From Thermofilum sp. (GTDB lineage Archaea > Thermoproteota > Thermoprotei > Thermofilales > Thermofilaceae), in NCBI GenBank assembly GCA_020832965.1, contig JAJHRM010000002.1:35222-99221 (forward strand): a stretch of DNA of 64,000 nt. Direction: 5' to 3'. The position numbers and the translations under genes were made by a program. The notes under the pieces are model-generated. The model was not told the origin of the DNA. It saw nothing but the letters and a program-made list of their open reading frames with translations, and ran no database searches. Every line of letters starts with the position of its first letter. Position 1 is the first letter of the stretch. This document shows positions 16,815 to 25,096 of the stretch, piece by piece.

Positions 16815-16965
16815 CTAATCCCCCCTCACCCTAACTTTTCCAGTCAAAAGAACATTCATCAGTCCATTTTTCACCTTCTCAAGCTTGCCTCTTTCATTAA
16901 TGTAAGCGCACGCTGTTCATGTTCTCCTCATTCTTCTCATGGTTGCTTTCGTATGCGCGCTCCAG
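16815..16965 (-). pseudogene. Remnant of a type I restriction specificity subunit (HsdS C-terminus)
   Basis: On the minus strand, 16817 back to about 16900 encodes LEKVKNGLMNVLLTGKVRV followed by a few residues and TAG. This closely resembles the usual HsdS C-terminus (LxKLKxGLMxxLLTGKVRV). Upstream, past a frameshift near 16900, a second frame reads as charged helical residues up to about 16962, where a stop occurs. No start, no target-recognition domains and no hsdR or hsdM genes are nearby. It is a decayed fragment inside a GCGCGC-rich gap. Confidence 0.6.
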
Positions 16966-17094
16966 TTAGGCAGAGATGGCGGCTTCGTTGCGCCGCACAC
17001 TGTGCCGATGATCACCCTTCCCAGGGGGCGAGGGGGGCGCTAAACTTTTAGGCATGGACTTCGGTATATACGGAGATGCTTGAAGTGAGTCTAA

Positions 17095-17757
17095 ATGTAC
17101 TGGGTTCCCGGTAGTAAAGAGAATGAGATTAGGTCGATACTTAAATCTTATCTCTACAAGCACTTCGGCAATCTTTCGGAGCAAGAAGCAGAGTACTTGT
17201 TTAACATTGCTTACGCTGACTTTATCAACTATGTAGCTGTCACCAAGGATATCATCTTTGACGAAAATTATCAAGAGGATACCCTCTCCGTCATTCAATA
17301 CATGTACTTAAATCAGCCATCAGCCCTAATAAACACGCTCACCGAGTGGATTGAAGTTTGGTCGTGGAAGTGGAGGCAGAGAGTTAAGCTCGCTTTGAGA
17401 GACGAGGAGGATTCGCAGGCTAACGCGGAGGTTGAGAGAAAAGTCGGTGCAGTTCTCCCCTCGATCACGAGTCTTTTCAATTGGTTAAAAAGGTACACTA
17501 TTGGAGCGCTCGTAAGGCACGGAGAGGTTTGCTTTACTAGTTTGCTTGCGGAAACCATCGTCAAAGAGGTTCTCTTCAAACCGCTCTCCTCCCAGGAAAC
17601 GCATGAGGCACTACGCTTTATAAATGAAAACCCCGCCTTTATCATAAGCGAGATAACTAAGAAGGTGAGGGAGATCAGTACGTATAAAGGCAACCTCGTC
17701 ATAGTAAGGCTTAATCCGCTTTTCTTTGAAAATCAAAGAGGCGAGCCATTTGAGTGA
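17095..17757 (+). CDS. Conserved-looking hypothetical protein, helical
   Basis: A 220-residue soluble protein with no motif I recognise. It is rich in charged and aromatic residues, predicted mainly alpha-helical, with a WIEVWSWKWRQRVKLAL segment near the middle. TATA-like GGTATATAC at 17063-17071 lies 28 bases before the ATG, so the gene is probably leaderless and real. It overlaps the start region of the bifunctional-nuclease gene by about eight bases, which suggests co-transcription. No function can be assigned. Confidence 0.6.
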   Translation: MYWVPGSKENEIRSILKSYLYKHFGNLSEQEAEYLFNIAYADFINYVAVTKDIIFDENYQEDTLSVIQYMYLNQPSALINTLTEWIEVWSWKWRQRVKLALRDEEDSQANAEVERKVGAVLPSITSLFNWLKRYTIGALVRHGEVCFTSLLAETIVKEVLFKPLSSQETHEALRFINENPAFIISEITKKVREISTYKGNLVIVRLNPLFFENQRGEPFE

Positions 17758-18229
17758 AAAACAGGAAATAAGGTACTTGAAAGCAGAGATAGCCGGAATT
17801 TACCCCGTGAAAGTGAGACAAATAGGCGAAGAGCAAACAGTTTACCTCCTACTCCTGGAGACACCCGAGTGGAAAGAGAAGGCCCTACCAATAATCATAG
17901 GCGAAAGTGAGGGTTTCTCCATTCAAAGCGCCCTAGCAGGTCTCAAGTACGAGAGACCCCTCACACACGACCTCATCGTATCTATACTCGAGGCCCTGGG
18001 AGTCGAAGTCGAAAAGGTATCCATAGATGCGCTCCTCAACAACTCAGTGTACACTGCCACCTTAGTTCTAAGGCGGGAGGTTGACGGCAGGCTTGAAGAA
18101 ATAAGCATAGATACCAGGCCGAGCGACGGGATAGCAATTGCCGTTAGGACCGGCGCACCTATATACGTCGCAGATCACCTAGAAAAATACGCTAGAAGCA
18201 TCGATGAAGTAGGAAATATAACATGGTGA
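17750..18229 (+). CDS. Bifunctional nuclease (BFN/DUF151) domain protein
   Basis: The protein of about 159 residues matches the BFN/DUF151 fold: LPIIIGESEGFSIQSAL, RPLTHDLIVSILEALG, and the C-terminal DTRPSDGIAIAVRTGAPIYV with the family's conserved Arg-Pro-Ser-Asp. Plant and bacterial members have nuclease activity; archaeal roles are unproven. TTG 17750 overlaps the previous stop and is preceded by AGAGGCGAG; an upstream TTG at 17726 is also in frame. Likely cotranscribed with the upstream hypothetical gene. Confidence 0.78.
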   Translation: MSEKQEIRYLKAEIAGIYPVKVRQIGEEQTVYLLLLETPEWKEKALPIIIGESEGFSIQSALAGLKYERPLTHDLIVSILEALGVEVEKVSIDALLNNSVYTATLVLRREVDGRLEEISIDTRPSDGIAIAVRTGAPIYVADHLEKYARSIDEVGNITW

Positions 18230-18410
18230 GCACACGCTACCCCCCCATCTCCGCCTCGTTGCAGTTACCCTCCGCGCGACCCCCTTCTAGCTTTGTGGGA
18301 GGGTGGGTTTTCCGCGAGCTCGAGTAGCCTGTGTATTACTGGTCCTTTGGGCTATATGCCTCTTTTTCTGCAGCGCGCTCAGATGCATTTAGGGCAGCGC
18401 GCGCCCTGCA

Positions 18411-18419
18411 AAATTTAAA
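18411..18419 (+). promoter_or_regulatory. TATA box of xerA
   Basis: AAATTTAAA is centred about 31 bases before ATG 18446. The 216-base gap before it holds two GCGCGC-containing blocks near 18372 and 18397 and no gene that I can see. Confidence 0.5.
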
Positions 18420-18445
18420 AACAAGAAGCAGCAAAATAATGAGCC

Positions 18446-19348
18446 ATGAGCCGCAGAAGCTTAACGAGCGTGCGCGTAGGCGAAAAGGTAAGCTCCCCCG
18501 TTTTAAGTAAGAGCAACGCGGAGCTCATTGGATTATACATTTCACACTTAATAGCTAGGAATAGATCTGAGGGGACAATTAAGACCTTCAAAAGCATCCT
18601 GCAGGAATTCCTGGGTTTCCTTGGTGATAAGCACGTGAGCCAAGTCACATTCTACGACATAGACCTCTTCCTGGCAGCCCTCCGCAAGAAGGGCTGGAAG
18701 AAGGACAGCATTTACACGGCGGCAGTTGCCGTAAAGAGGTTTCTAGAGTTTCTCGGCTTGAGGGATAACCTAGCTGGATTCGAGCTGCCGAAGCGCGAAA
18801 AAAGGCTTCCCAAATACCTAGAACTAGAGGAAGTCTTCAGGATGGTAAACGCGGCTGATAACCTCAGAGACCGTTTACTCGTCCTACTACTCTTCACTAC
18901 GGGTCTCAGGGTTAATGAATTAGTATCAGTAAGGGTGGCTGAAGTCGACGTGGAGAGGAGAACTATCCGGGTAAGAGGCAAGGGTGCAAAAGAAAGAATT
19001 GTTTACTTTCCGGAGTTCGTTCAGCCCGTACTCGCAGAGTACATGAAAATGATTAACTCTGAGTGGCTCTTCCCATCGGAGACCTCCAGCCACATCCACT
19101 ACACGACGGTTGAGAGAGTCCTGAAACGGCTAAAGAAGAAGGCTGGCATAGATAAAAGGGTCACCCCCCACACTCTTAGGCACTCCTTTGCTACCCTGAG
19201 CTTGGCCGCGGGGCTTGATATAAGGGAAATCCAAGAGCTCCTAGGGCACTCGAGCCTCAACACGACGCAGATATATACACACGTGTCGAGAGAGAGGCTT
19301 AAAACCGACTATGAGAGCATGTGGGAAAAACTGCTCAAAAAAGCATGA
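18446..19348 (+). CDS. xerA: Tyrosine recombinase XerA
   Basis: The 300-residue protein has an N-terminal SAM-like core-binding domain (about 25-105) and a catalytic domain with the complete tyrosine-recombinase set: Arg in TTGLRVNELVSV, Lys in GKGAKERIV, HTLRHSF (His-x-x-Arg), LGHSSLNTTQIYTH (His and the nucleophile Tyr). This matches archaeal XerA, which resolves chromosome dimers at dif. No attL/attR or other integration genes are near, which favours the housekeeping role. I could not see a convincing dif palindrome next to the gene. Confidence 0.9.
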   Translation: MSRRSLTSVRVGEKVSSPVLSKSNAELIGLYISHLIARNRSEGTIKTFKSILQEFLGFLGDKHVSQVTFYDIDLFLAALRKKGWKKDSIYTAAVAVKRFLEFLGLRDNLAGFELPKREKRLPKYLELEEVFRMVNAADNLRDRLLVLLLFTTGLRVNELVSVRVAEVDVERRTIRVRGKGAKERIVYFPEFVQPVLAEYMKMINSEWLFPSETSSHIHYTTVERVLKRLKKKAGIDKRVTPHTLRHSFATLSLAAGLDIREIQELLGHSSLNTTQIYTHVSRERLKTDYESMWEKLLKKA

Positions 19349-19395
19349 ATGATTTTGTCAAAGTTTTCCTAGCTGGCTGCGGCTTCCACTGCGGG

Positions 19396-19971
19396 TCAAA
19401 CAGACAGGGGCTGACCTCGCAGCTCTACCTCAAGTTTTGAAATCAAGTCATTCAGCTTCACCACCTCAGCACCAGCATAGTTCTTCATGTAGTCCAGACC
19501 CACCTTGTGCCAGTAATCGCTAAACGCGGCAACACACTCCTCGGGCACGATCACAGAGTATCCCCTATAGAAAGCCCCCATAACAGTCTGCAGCACGCAC
19601 AGATGCGTGTGGATCCCCGTTACTATTAAGGTTTGCACGCCCAACTCACGAAGCAGGATGTCTAGGTCAGTAAACATGAAAGCGTCGTAACGCCTCTTCC
19701 CAACTACGTAGTCCCTCTCGCTTGGGGTGAGCTCTGATACTATCCTGGAATCAGGCGAACCCCTAATTGCGTGCGGACCCCAAAGCCTGAGCTCGTAGTC
19801 TACATCCGGGTAGTGCTGATCAATTGTATGGATGACCGGTATTCCTTTCCCGCGTGCAAACAGGATAAGCCTCTTAATTGGCTCGATTATCTTTTCAGCA
19901 TTTTCCGCGCGTAGGCGGCCTCTGACAAACTCTTCCAACATGTCAACTACAAGAACAGCGTACCTGGGCAT
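19396..19971 (-). CDS. Isochorismatase-family cysteine hydrolase, nicotinamidase-like
   Basis: The 191-residue enzyme shows the triad of the family: Asp in VVDMLEEFV (about 10), Lys in VVGKRRYDAF, and Cys in TGIHTHLCVLQT. A histidine in IDQHYPD and WGPHAIRGS resembles the metal site of nicotinamidases. Nicotinamidase would deaminate nicotinamide for NAD salvage, but other amidases of the family share these motifs. The gene stands alone with ATG at 19971 and is convergent with xerA. Confidence 0.72.
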   Translation of the reverse strand: MPRYAVLVVDMLEEFVRGRLRAENAEKIIEPIKRLILFARGKGIPVIHTIDQHYPDVDYELRLWGPHAIRGSPDSRIVSELTPSERDYVVGKRRYDAFMFTDLDILLRELGVQTLIVTGIHTHLCVLQTVMGAFYRGYSVIVPEECVAAFSDYWHKVGLDYMKNYAGAEVVKLNDLISKLEVELRGQPLSV

Positions 19972-20017
19972 CGCTAAATAATCCTCCTAGCTCCGTATTT
20001 AAAGTTTTGGGCTTTTT

Positions 20018-20122
20018 CGCGTGCCAGCGCGTGTGCCACCTGCTACCTCTTCGTAGTGCAGGGTTATGGGTTTTACTCCGCTGGGTGTCGCTAGGAAGCT
20101 CTTTACGTGCATCGTAGCGCGC
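20018..20122 (-). repeat. Dispersed GCGCGC-bounded repeat, copy D
   Basis: Read on the minus strand from GGGCGCGCTACG, it shares AGCTTCCTAGCGACACCC (20083-20100) and TAACCCTGCACTA (20054-20066) exactly with copy B. Its frame reads FLATPSGVKPITLH, then continues past the copy B stop into a Gly/Arg-rich tail. Several differences from copy B leave the encoded residues similar, which suggests the ancestor was protein-coding. No start codon is present. Confidence 0.7.
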
Positions 20123-20132
20123 CCTTCAAGCC

Positions 20133-20311
20133 TCACCCACCTTTCTCAGTGTTTCGTTGAGGTTCCTCGCACCGAGCGCCTCCTTGATCTCCAGGTACTC
20201 GGGAACCACCTTCGCGAGCTCCCTCGCAATCTCGATGTCATCGTCAACATCACCCTTCTTGAAGAAGGGACGCCTTCTACGGTGGTTAGCGCGCGCCAGG
20301 GCTACGAGGAC
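20133..20311 (-). pseudogene. Gene remnant with no start codon
   Basis: A minus-strand open frame of about 60 codons ends with TGA at 20133-20135. Its last 45 residues are charged and helix-like (for example DDDIEIARELAKVVPEYLEI) and look genuinely protein-coding. No ATG, GTG or TTG start precedes them before the in-frame stop near 20312. The 5' end runs into CTGGCGCGCGCTAA, the same block that ends other local repeat fragments. I cannot name the parent family. Confidence 0.4.
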
Positions 20312-20443
20312 GCGCTAGTGGAGATAAGGGATAAGCTGGGGAGGATAGAGCGCATGCTTTCCGGCCTTAGCACAGTGAGGATAGAGAGTGCCTCTGGAAA
20401 AGCGAGCTAACGAGCTACGCGAGGGACAACCCATGGCGCACGT

Positions 20444-20749
20444 TTACTCAGGCCTTAAGACAACCTCTTTCGGAGTTAGTTCGTCGTCGAGTTTTTTAAG
20501 GAGCTTTGCCACCCTCAGACCTTTTTCTGTCAGCTTCAGGATTCTGTTAGCGGGGCTGCCCTTCCTGTCGTCCTCTATCAAGCCTAGAGAGAGAAGCTTA
20601 TCAACGTTGTGATAAATGGAAGTGGTTGAAAGCTTAGTTGATGGACGTAGATCACTAATCTTTTTTTCGCCCTCTAAAAGCGATAAGAGGATCAAGTCTG
20701 CCTCAGTGAAGATAACCCTTTTATCAGTACTTTTATTCACCCCCTCCAC
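20444..20749 (-). CDS. Winged-helix transcriptional regulator
   Basis: A 101-residue protein with a single winged helix-turn-helix domain: LILLSLLEGEKKISDL, then the recognition-helix region STKLSTTSIYHNVDKLLSLG and a wing with ITLTEKG-like LKLTEKGLRVAKLL. It resembles small archaeal MarR/PadR/ArsR-type regulators without a sensor domain. It is divergent from the tRNA-binding-domain gene, with starts about 60 bases apart, so it may regulate that intergenic region. Target unknown. Confidence 0.72.
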   Translation of the reverse strand: MEGVNKSTDKRVIFTEADLILLSLLEGEKKISDLRPSTKLSTTSIYHNVDKLLSLGLIEDDRKGSPANRILKLTEKGLRVAKLLKKLDDELTPKEVVLRPE

Positions 20750-20809
20750 CTAAATCAGTAATTGAACAGCTCAGAAATAAACATTAACCCCCCGGTAGAA
20801 TTAAACCAC

Positions 20810-21136
20810 ATGTCGCAGGTAACAATAAATGACTTCCAGCGTCTAGATATAAGGGTAGGAAGAGTGATTTCAGCGGAACCGATTAAGCGTAGCGAGAAAC
20901 TTTTACTCCTAAAAATCGACATCGGGTCCGAGCTGAGACAAATTATTGCTGGCATTGCACAGTACTATAAGCCGGAGGAATTAGTGGGGAAAGAAGTTGT
21001 TGTTCTCGCGAATCTACAGCCGAGAACAATAATGGGCTTCGTCTCCCAAGGAATGTTGCTAGCCGCAGTGGAGGACGATAAACCAGTTTTAATAATCCCG
21101 GACAGAGAGGTGAGAGTGGGGTCCAGGGTTACGTAA
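20810..21136 (+). CDS. tRNA-binding (OB-fold) protein, methionyl-tRNA synthetase beta-like/CsaA-like
   Basis: The protein of about 108 residues is a single EMAP/Trbp111 OB-fold: DFQRLDIRVGRVI, EKLLLLKIDIG, RQIIAGIAQYY, VVVLANLQPRTIMGFVSQGMLLAA. In archaea such a protein is the C-terminal subunit of methionyl-tRNA synthetase or a stand-alone tRNA-binding chaperone. ATG 20810 gives a normal family N-terminus (MSQVTINDF). An upstream TTG at 20762 would add 16 unlikely residues. TATA-like sequence occurs near 20775-20786. Confidence 0.8.
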   Translation: MSQVTINDFQRLDIRVGRVISAEPIKRSEKLLLLKIDIGSELRQIIAGIAQYYKPEELVGKEVVVLANLQPRTIMGFVSQGMLLAAVEDDKPVLIIPDREVRVGSRVT

Positions 21137-21169
21137 AAAAGGTTAAGGTAGAAAAAGGTTATAGATTTT

Positions 21170-21418
21170 TTACCTGAGTCCAACCATCAATCCTCCGCTA
21201 ATCTTTTGGGCATTGAGTTCCCGGTAGCTAGTTAAAAGCTTCCTGATAGCTTCTCTTATAGCGTCGCTTCTATTCTGGAAGTAGCCTTTCTGGATCAACT
21301 CATCCAGTGCATCAATTAAACCCACTGGCAACTTGACACTTACAATCTTTGTTATCGAGGTGTAATCGCCCCTATCCGTCACGTAAAAGCTCTTCGGTAA
21401 TTCTGGTCTTTGCGTCAT
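21170..21418 (-). CDS. Ribbon-helix-helix (CopG-type) regulator
   Basis: The 82-residue protein contains the RHH pattern: beta strand ITKIVSVKLPVGLIDALDEL, then YFQNRSDAIREAIRKLL. It should bind DNA as a dimer. ATG 21418 is preferred because GGTTATTAAC about 27 bases upstream looks like a TATA box and the N-terminus is then short; ATG 21466 would add 16 hydrophobic residues. No toxin-like partner is adjacent, so it is more likely a general regulator than an antitoxin. Confidence 0.68.
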   Translation of the reverse strand: MTQRPELPKSFYVTDRGDYTSITKIVSVKLPVGLIDALDELIQKGYFQNRSDAIREAIRKLLTSYRELNAQKISGGLMVGLR

Positions 21419-21544
21419 CAACCAGCCAATGACCCACCACGTTAATAACCTGTTCAAACTACACATCGCTGATATCTGTGGGACAAATTAGAATAAGGCA
21501 GCAAAACGTTAATTTTAACCTAAAAAAGAATTCCAAGGATCAGG

Positions 21545-22282
21545 ATGTCGAGCAGCGACAAGGAAGTATTGGAGAGGAAGGCAAGCATACGAAAGCGGGT
21601 GTGGGGGAAGCTGGAGTCACTTGAGCTTGTAACTGCGCCTAGACCCTGCTACGGGAAAATCCCCGCCTTCGTGGGCTTACGCAATGCGACACAGAGGATA
21701 ACGAAGATTGACGCATTCAGAAATGCCAATACAGTTTACACTACGCCGGATGTATCCACGAGGATTCTCAGAGAGGAAGCACTCAGGCATGGAAAAACCC
21801 TAGTAATATCCCTCCCTGGGCTTAGAGGTTACATACTCCTCCCGCCCTCCCAGCTGAAGGCTTCGGAAATCAGGTATGCATCATCTATCAAAGGAGCACT
21901 CCGTAAAGGAACGAAGCTACCAATCCTCGAAGACGTTAAAGTAGACCTAATTGTGCTCGGGAGCGTGGCTGTTAATAGTGATGGTGCCCGTCTAGGCAGA
22001 GGCGACGGCTACTATGACCTGGAGTACGCGATTCTCAGGGAAACCTACGCAGCAACAGAACAAACCCCCATCGCAACGCTTGTTCACGATATGCAGATAG
22101 TCGAGGAGTCTATACCAATGCTCATGCACGACGTGCCAGTTGACATAATTGCATCCCCTACAAAAATGATAAGAGTGGGCAGCAGCAAGTATAGGAAGCC
22201 TCCAGGAATAATATGGGACATGTTGCCGATAAACTTCATAAAGTCGGCACTCATCCTCAAGAAGTTATTCGGATTGACTTAG
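21545..22282 (+). CDS. 5-formyltetrahydrofolate cyclo-ligase family protein
   Basis: The 245-residue protein has the characteristic nucleotide- and folate-binding segments RLGRGDGYYDLEYAIL and TLVHDMQIVE followed by DVPVDIIASPT. It starts with a basic helix containing RKRVWGKLESL. Family members convert 5-formyl-THF to methenyl-THF with ATP; archaeal members may act on modified folates, and some homologues have other roles. It is a single gene with its own upstream AT-rich stretch. The 3' end abuts a GCGCGC repeat block. Confidence 0.78.
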   Translation: MSSSDKEVLERKASIRKRVWGKLESLELVTAPRPCYGKIPAFVGLRNATQRITKIDAFRNANTVYTTPDVSTRILREEALRHGKTLVISLPGLRGYILLPPSQLKASEIRYASSIKGALRKGTKLPILEDVKVDLIVLGSVAVNSDGARLGRGDGYYDLEYAILRETYAATEQTPIATLVHDMQIVEESIPMLMHDVPVDIIASPTKMIRVGSSKYRKPPGIIWDMLPINFIKSALILKKLFGLT

Positions 22283-22435
22283 CGCGCGCCAGTCGTCGCC
22301 CGCCTTTTTCGCGGGGTCGGTAACCGCCAGGCTCTTGTTTGACCGGCTTAATCCCTTTGGGGCAGCTATAGAGCGTTTTGTCTTGAACGATGTAGGTATT
22401 TACCCCTTCGCGTCTGGGGTGCGCGCTTAGGGGCG
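22276..22435 (-). repeat. GCGCGC-bounded repeat fragment, copy F (diverged)
   Basis: The 160-base gap starts with GCGCGCGCCAG and ends with GTGCGCGCTTAG. On the minus strand an open frame runs across it, containing CPKGIKPVKQEPGGYRP and ending in RRLARAKS before merging with the folate gene. The G-[IV]-K-P spacing and the Arg/Ala tail resemble the tails of copies B and D, but the DNA identity is weak. Membership in the family is tentative. Confidence 0.4.
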
Positions 22436-22440
22436 CGTAC

Positions 22441-23001
22441 TCACATCACTCTCACGATTCCCGGGTGCGAGTAATTTAGTTCTAGACAACATTTCGGGCA
22501 GAAGAAGGCTGGTTTTGCGTCAACATCGTAAACGGAGTTGCTAAATCGCATAACGCAGTTCTCCCGGCAGTGCTCTAGGCCAAGAGCATGCCCCAGCTCG
22601 TGCAGGCTTTCCTTTAAGATGCGCAAGCGGTAAAGCTCCTCCGAGTAAAGCTCCCCATAAAACAGGGGGTTCAATCTCTCCGTGAAGACTACTCCTCCCC
22701 ACCCATTCCTCGCTACTCCGAAAACAAAGTTTAATCCCCTAACATAGCCGTCAGCGCCGAGTACGACTAGTATGCGCTGAGTCGGCGCAACACCCATTTT
22801 CTCAATTAAGGCCTCCAAGAGCAGCTCAGCATTGACTTGGTCTCGCTCCTCATCAAGAAATCTGAGAACGTATCCAGGCGTCACTTCCTTGAAATTCACA
22901 GTCACAGCGACGTTCAGGGCTTTCTCTATTCTCTCTTTAAGCCAAAGCGCCTTGTCCACCTCTATATTTGCAGCATAGATCCTAACGTGATACTCTCTCA
23001 T
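22441..23001 (-). CDS. amzA: Archaemetzincin (zinc metalloprotease)
   Basis: The 186-residue protein contains the archaemetzincin zinc motif HELGHALGLEHC, followed by CVMRFSNSVYDVDAK and FCPKCCLEL, which supply the extra cysteine site of the family. The metzincin Met-turn is the VMRFS. All family residues are present and the length is normal. The protease is cytosolic and its physiological substrates are unknown. The gene is divergent from a small membrane protein gene. Confidence 0.92.
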   Translation of the reverse strand: MREYHVRIYAANIEVDKALWLKERIEKALNVAVTVNFKEVTPGYVLRFLDEERDQVNAELLLEALIEKMGVAPTQRILVVLGADGYVRGLNFVFGVARNGWGGVVFTERLNPLFYGELYSEELYRLRILKESLHELGHALGLEHCRENCVMRFSNSVYDVDAKPAFFCPKCCLELNYSHPGIVRVM

Positions 23002-23096
23002 TCGGCACCACTGTAATACAATTGTACTTAGGAAGAGTTTACCTAAATTTCTATCCGTTTCAAAGAAATACTAAACCGGGGACGTAGGTCACTGCA

Positions 23097-23546
23097 ATGG
23101 ACGAAGTGGAATTCAGTGACATGATGGACTTAGCTATCATCCTCGCCGAGAAGAGTACTCACCTGTTAATTTCAACCTACATCCTTCTATCGCCCCTTTT
23201 TCTTCTCGGGTACCCGGAGCTGGCAATCCTCCCACCACTCCTCGCCTCCATATTCTTTGGAGCGTCAATGCTGTACAGCCTTGCAAGAGAGAAGCTACTA
23301 GGCATTGCCCCTGGAAAGGGGAGAACTCTTAGCTTCATCCCCCTATTTGCAAGTCTCACCATGCTTGTAAACATGCTAGTAAGCTACACAAGCCTCGTAG
23401 CAGTGGTTTACACGGCGATCACTCTAGCCGTGATTCTCCTGCTAAGAATACACTCTAGTAGGAGAGACTACACCGTAATAATGAATGTTCCCTGGAAAAC
23501 CTTCTTCGCAGAGGAAAGCAAAAATGAACTAAAAAGGTTATTATAG
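23097..23546 (+). CDS. Small multi-pass membrane protein of unknown function
   Basis: The 149-residue protein has an acidic N-terminus, two hydrophobic hairpins (about residues 24-60 and 78-118) and a positively charged C-terminal tail, suggesting four membrane segments with both ends in the cytosol. No recognisable family motif. ATG 23097 is the first base of the frame after a GC-poor spacer. It is followed 21 bases later by the riboflavin kinase gene in the same direction, so they may be cotranscribed. Confidence 0.55.
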   Translation: MDEVEFSDMMDLAIILAEKSTHLLISTYILLSPLFLLGYPELAILPPLLASIFFGASMLYSLAREKLLGIAPGKGRTLSFIPLFASLTMLVNMLVSYTSLVAVVYTAITLAVILLLRIHSSRRDYTVIMNVPWKTFFAEESKNELKRLL

Positions 23547-23567
23547 AGTAGGGCACAAGAAAAAGTG

Positions 23568-24248
23568 ATGTCGAAAGAATATGAGGTCCTCCCGCTTTTA
23601 CTTGAACTCGCAAAGAGGAGCTGCCTTACTGGACCCAAAAGGATTAGCAAAGTAGATGTACTCAAGAGCATGGGAGTCACGTCCTGGAAACTGAGGAAAC
23701 TGCTCGAGGAAGCGGAGAACGAGGGGTATTTGGAGAAGAGGTTCTACGGCAGAAGGGTCTTCTTCGTGATTACGCAGCGTGGGCGGGAGCTTCTCTCACG
23801 GGTACACGACGATCTGAGAAGGGTCTTATACTCCGCTAACATGACTGTTCTCAAGGGGCAAGTGGTGCCGGGGATAGGCGAGGGTGCAATATACATGAGC
23901 ATACCCAACTACATTGAGGCCTTTAAAGAAATCCTTGGGTTCGAACCCTACCCGGGAACCTTGAATATAAGGTTGTTCGATGAGGACGTCCCTCTCCGCC
24001 AGATGCTACGTGAGAGGAGAATCGGCTTCAGAATAGAGCCCATCAAGACTAGTGAAGGAGAATACGGTGGAGTCACTGTCTACAAGGCTATAATCATGGG
24101 AAACGGTGTGTCTGTTAGTGGTGGAGCACTAGATATCGACAAGACAAAACACGGAGACGAAATACTTGAAGTAATTGCTCCCGTCCGGCTACGTGACGAG
24201 CTGCATTTAAAGGATAATGACACAGTAGAAGTAACTATCCTTGGCTAA
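23568..24248 (+). CDS. ribK: CTP-dependent riboflavin kinase with N-terminal winged helix
   Basis: The 226-residue protein has an N-terminal helix-turn-helix (about residues 1-80) joined to the archaeal riboflavin kinase domain: GQVVPGIGEGAIYMSIPNY, PYPGTLNIRLF, and the C-terminal VIAPVRLRDELHLKDNDTVEV. The enzyme makes FMN from riboflavin using CTP. Proteins of this double architecture are known as RbkR, which also represses riboflavin genes. ATG 23568 is preferred to the adjacent GTG 23565. The 3' end overlaps the convergent YkgJ gene by 14 bases. Confidence 0.88.
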   Translation: MSKEYEVLPLLLELAKRSCLTGPKRISKVDVLKSMGVTSWKLRKLLEEAENEGYLEKRFYGRRVFFVITQRGRELLSRVHDDLRRVLYSANMTVLKGQVVPGIGEGAIYMSIPNYIEAFKEILGFEPYPGTLNIRLFDEDVPLRQMLRERRIGFRIEPIKTSEGEYGGVTVYKAIIMGNGVSVSGGALDIDKTKHGDEILEVIAPVRLRDELHLKDNDTVEVTILG

Positions 24249-24645
24249 GTATTTTTCTAAGCACATTTCTCGCAAGCATTTCAACCCTTTTCTTGTCATA
24301 GCTCGGGACCAGTCTACTCAAGGGACAGTATTCGTCTACCGCCACGCTCCCATCGTCGAGCAGAACTAATGGGTACAGGCTACACCCGATGGGTCTCACG
24401 GGGTAGATCTTGCAGGTGCCCTTATAAACGTCGTAGAAAATGCATTTACCATTAATGTTCTTGAGAACAAGAAATTTCTCCCTCCTAACTGCGAACTCTC
24501 CCGGTCTCAGCCCAGTGTAGCGAGAAATTCTCTCAACGTCGCAGTCCAAAAGGATCATCTCGGTTTCGTAGCAGCACCTACCACAGTGGAGGCAATAAAG
24601 CCATGGCTTTAAAACAAGGGGAGTTACTCTCACACTACTCTTCAT
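24235..24645 (-). CDS. YkgJ-family cysteine-cluster protein
   Basis: The 136-residue protein contains a CLHCGRCCYETEM cluster near residues 18-30, then CIFYD, CKIYPVRPIGCSLYPL and a late YCPLSR. This is the YkgJ/UPF0153 cysteine pattern, thought to hold a zinc or iron-sulphur site. It is the last gene of an overlapping operon with an aldehyde:ferredoxin oxidoreductase and MoaD. The context suggests a role in metal or Fe-S handling for that enzyme. Molecular activity of the family is unknown. Confidence 0.75.
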   Translation of the reverse strand: MKSSVRVTPLVLKPWLYCLHCGRCCYETEMILLDCDVERISRYTGLRPGEFAVRREKFLVLKNINGKCIFYDVYKGTCKIYPVRPIGCSLYPLVLLDDGSVAVDEYCPLSRLVPSYDKKRVEMLARNVLRKILSQG

Positions 24646-25096
24646 AGATCCTCAGCCTAAAAGAGCACTTACCATCAATCTTCTCCACAATTCTACCATT
24701 CTCACGTCTCATCGGGAAGCATCTTAACCCACTTAGCAAGCTGATAGACTCGGAGAGAAAGAATGGCAGTGGGCAGACGTCTCGCAGTGGGCAAGTGCCC
24801 TCTGGAGAATCAACAGCTACCTCTACAAGATCCTCATCTACAGAGAAGTCCGCAGACACGCCCAAGTACTTTATAACAAGACTGATAGATTCCTCGGCAG
24901 GCCTCCGCCCCCCTGTAGCCTCTCCAAAAGCCTCACGCGCCAGTATGCGACTGGCTAATGCGACTTGCCCAGCGGTGAGTGTGAGTTTCTGGTAAAGTAC
25001 TCTCAGAATGTCGGCTAGAAACCTCGTAGTTACGCATGCATTCATAAGAAATACTCTGAGACTAAAAAGGTAAAGTTTTCGGTTATCCTCCGCCAA
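24635..25096 (-). CDS. Cysteine-containing protein of unknown function in the AOR operon
   Basis: The 153-residue protein is mostly helical in its first half. Its second half has CPLRDVCPLPFFLS, then RCFPMRREN and GKCSFRL, giving five cysteines that could form a metal or Fe-S site. I do not recognise the family. It starts with TTG inside the end of the moaD-like gene and overlaps the YkgJ gene by 11 bases, so it is translationally linked with both. An internal ATG at 25045 is an alternative start. Confidence 0.6.
   Translation of the reverse strand: MAEDNRKLYLFSLRVFLMNACVTTRFLADILRVLYQKLTLTAGQVALASRILAREAFGEATGGRRPAEESISLVIKYLGVSADFSVDEDLVEVAVDSPEGTCPLRDVCPLPFFLSESISLLSGLRCFPMRRENGRIVEKIDGKCSFRLRIYEE

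Noticed and set aside
20066..20410. 115-codon plus-strand open frame
   Set aside because: Its first part is the antisense of repeat copy D and of the minus-strand remnant; only the last 40 codons look protein-like. No promoter and no family.
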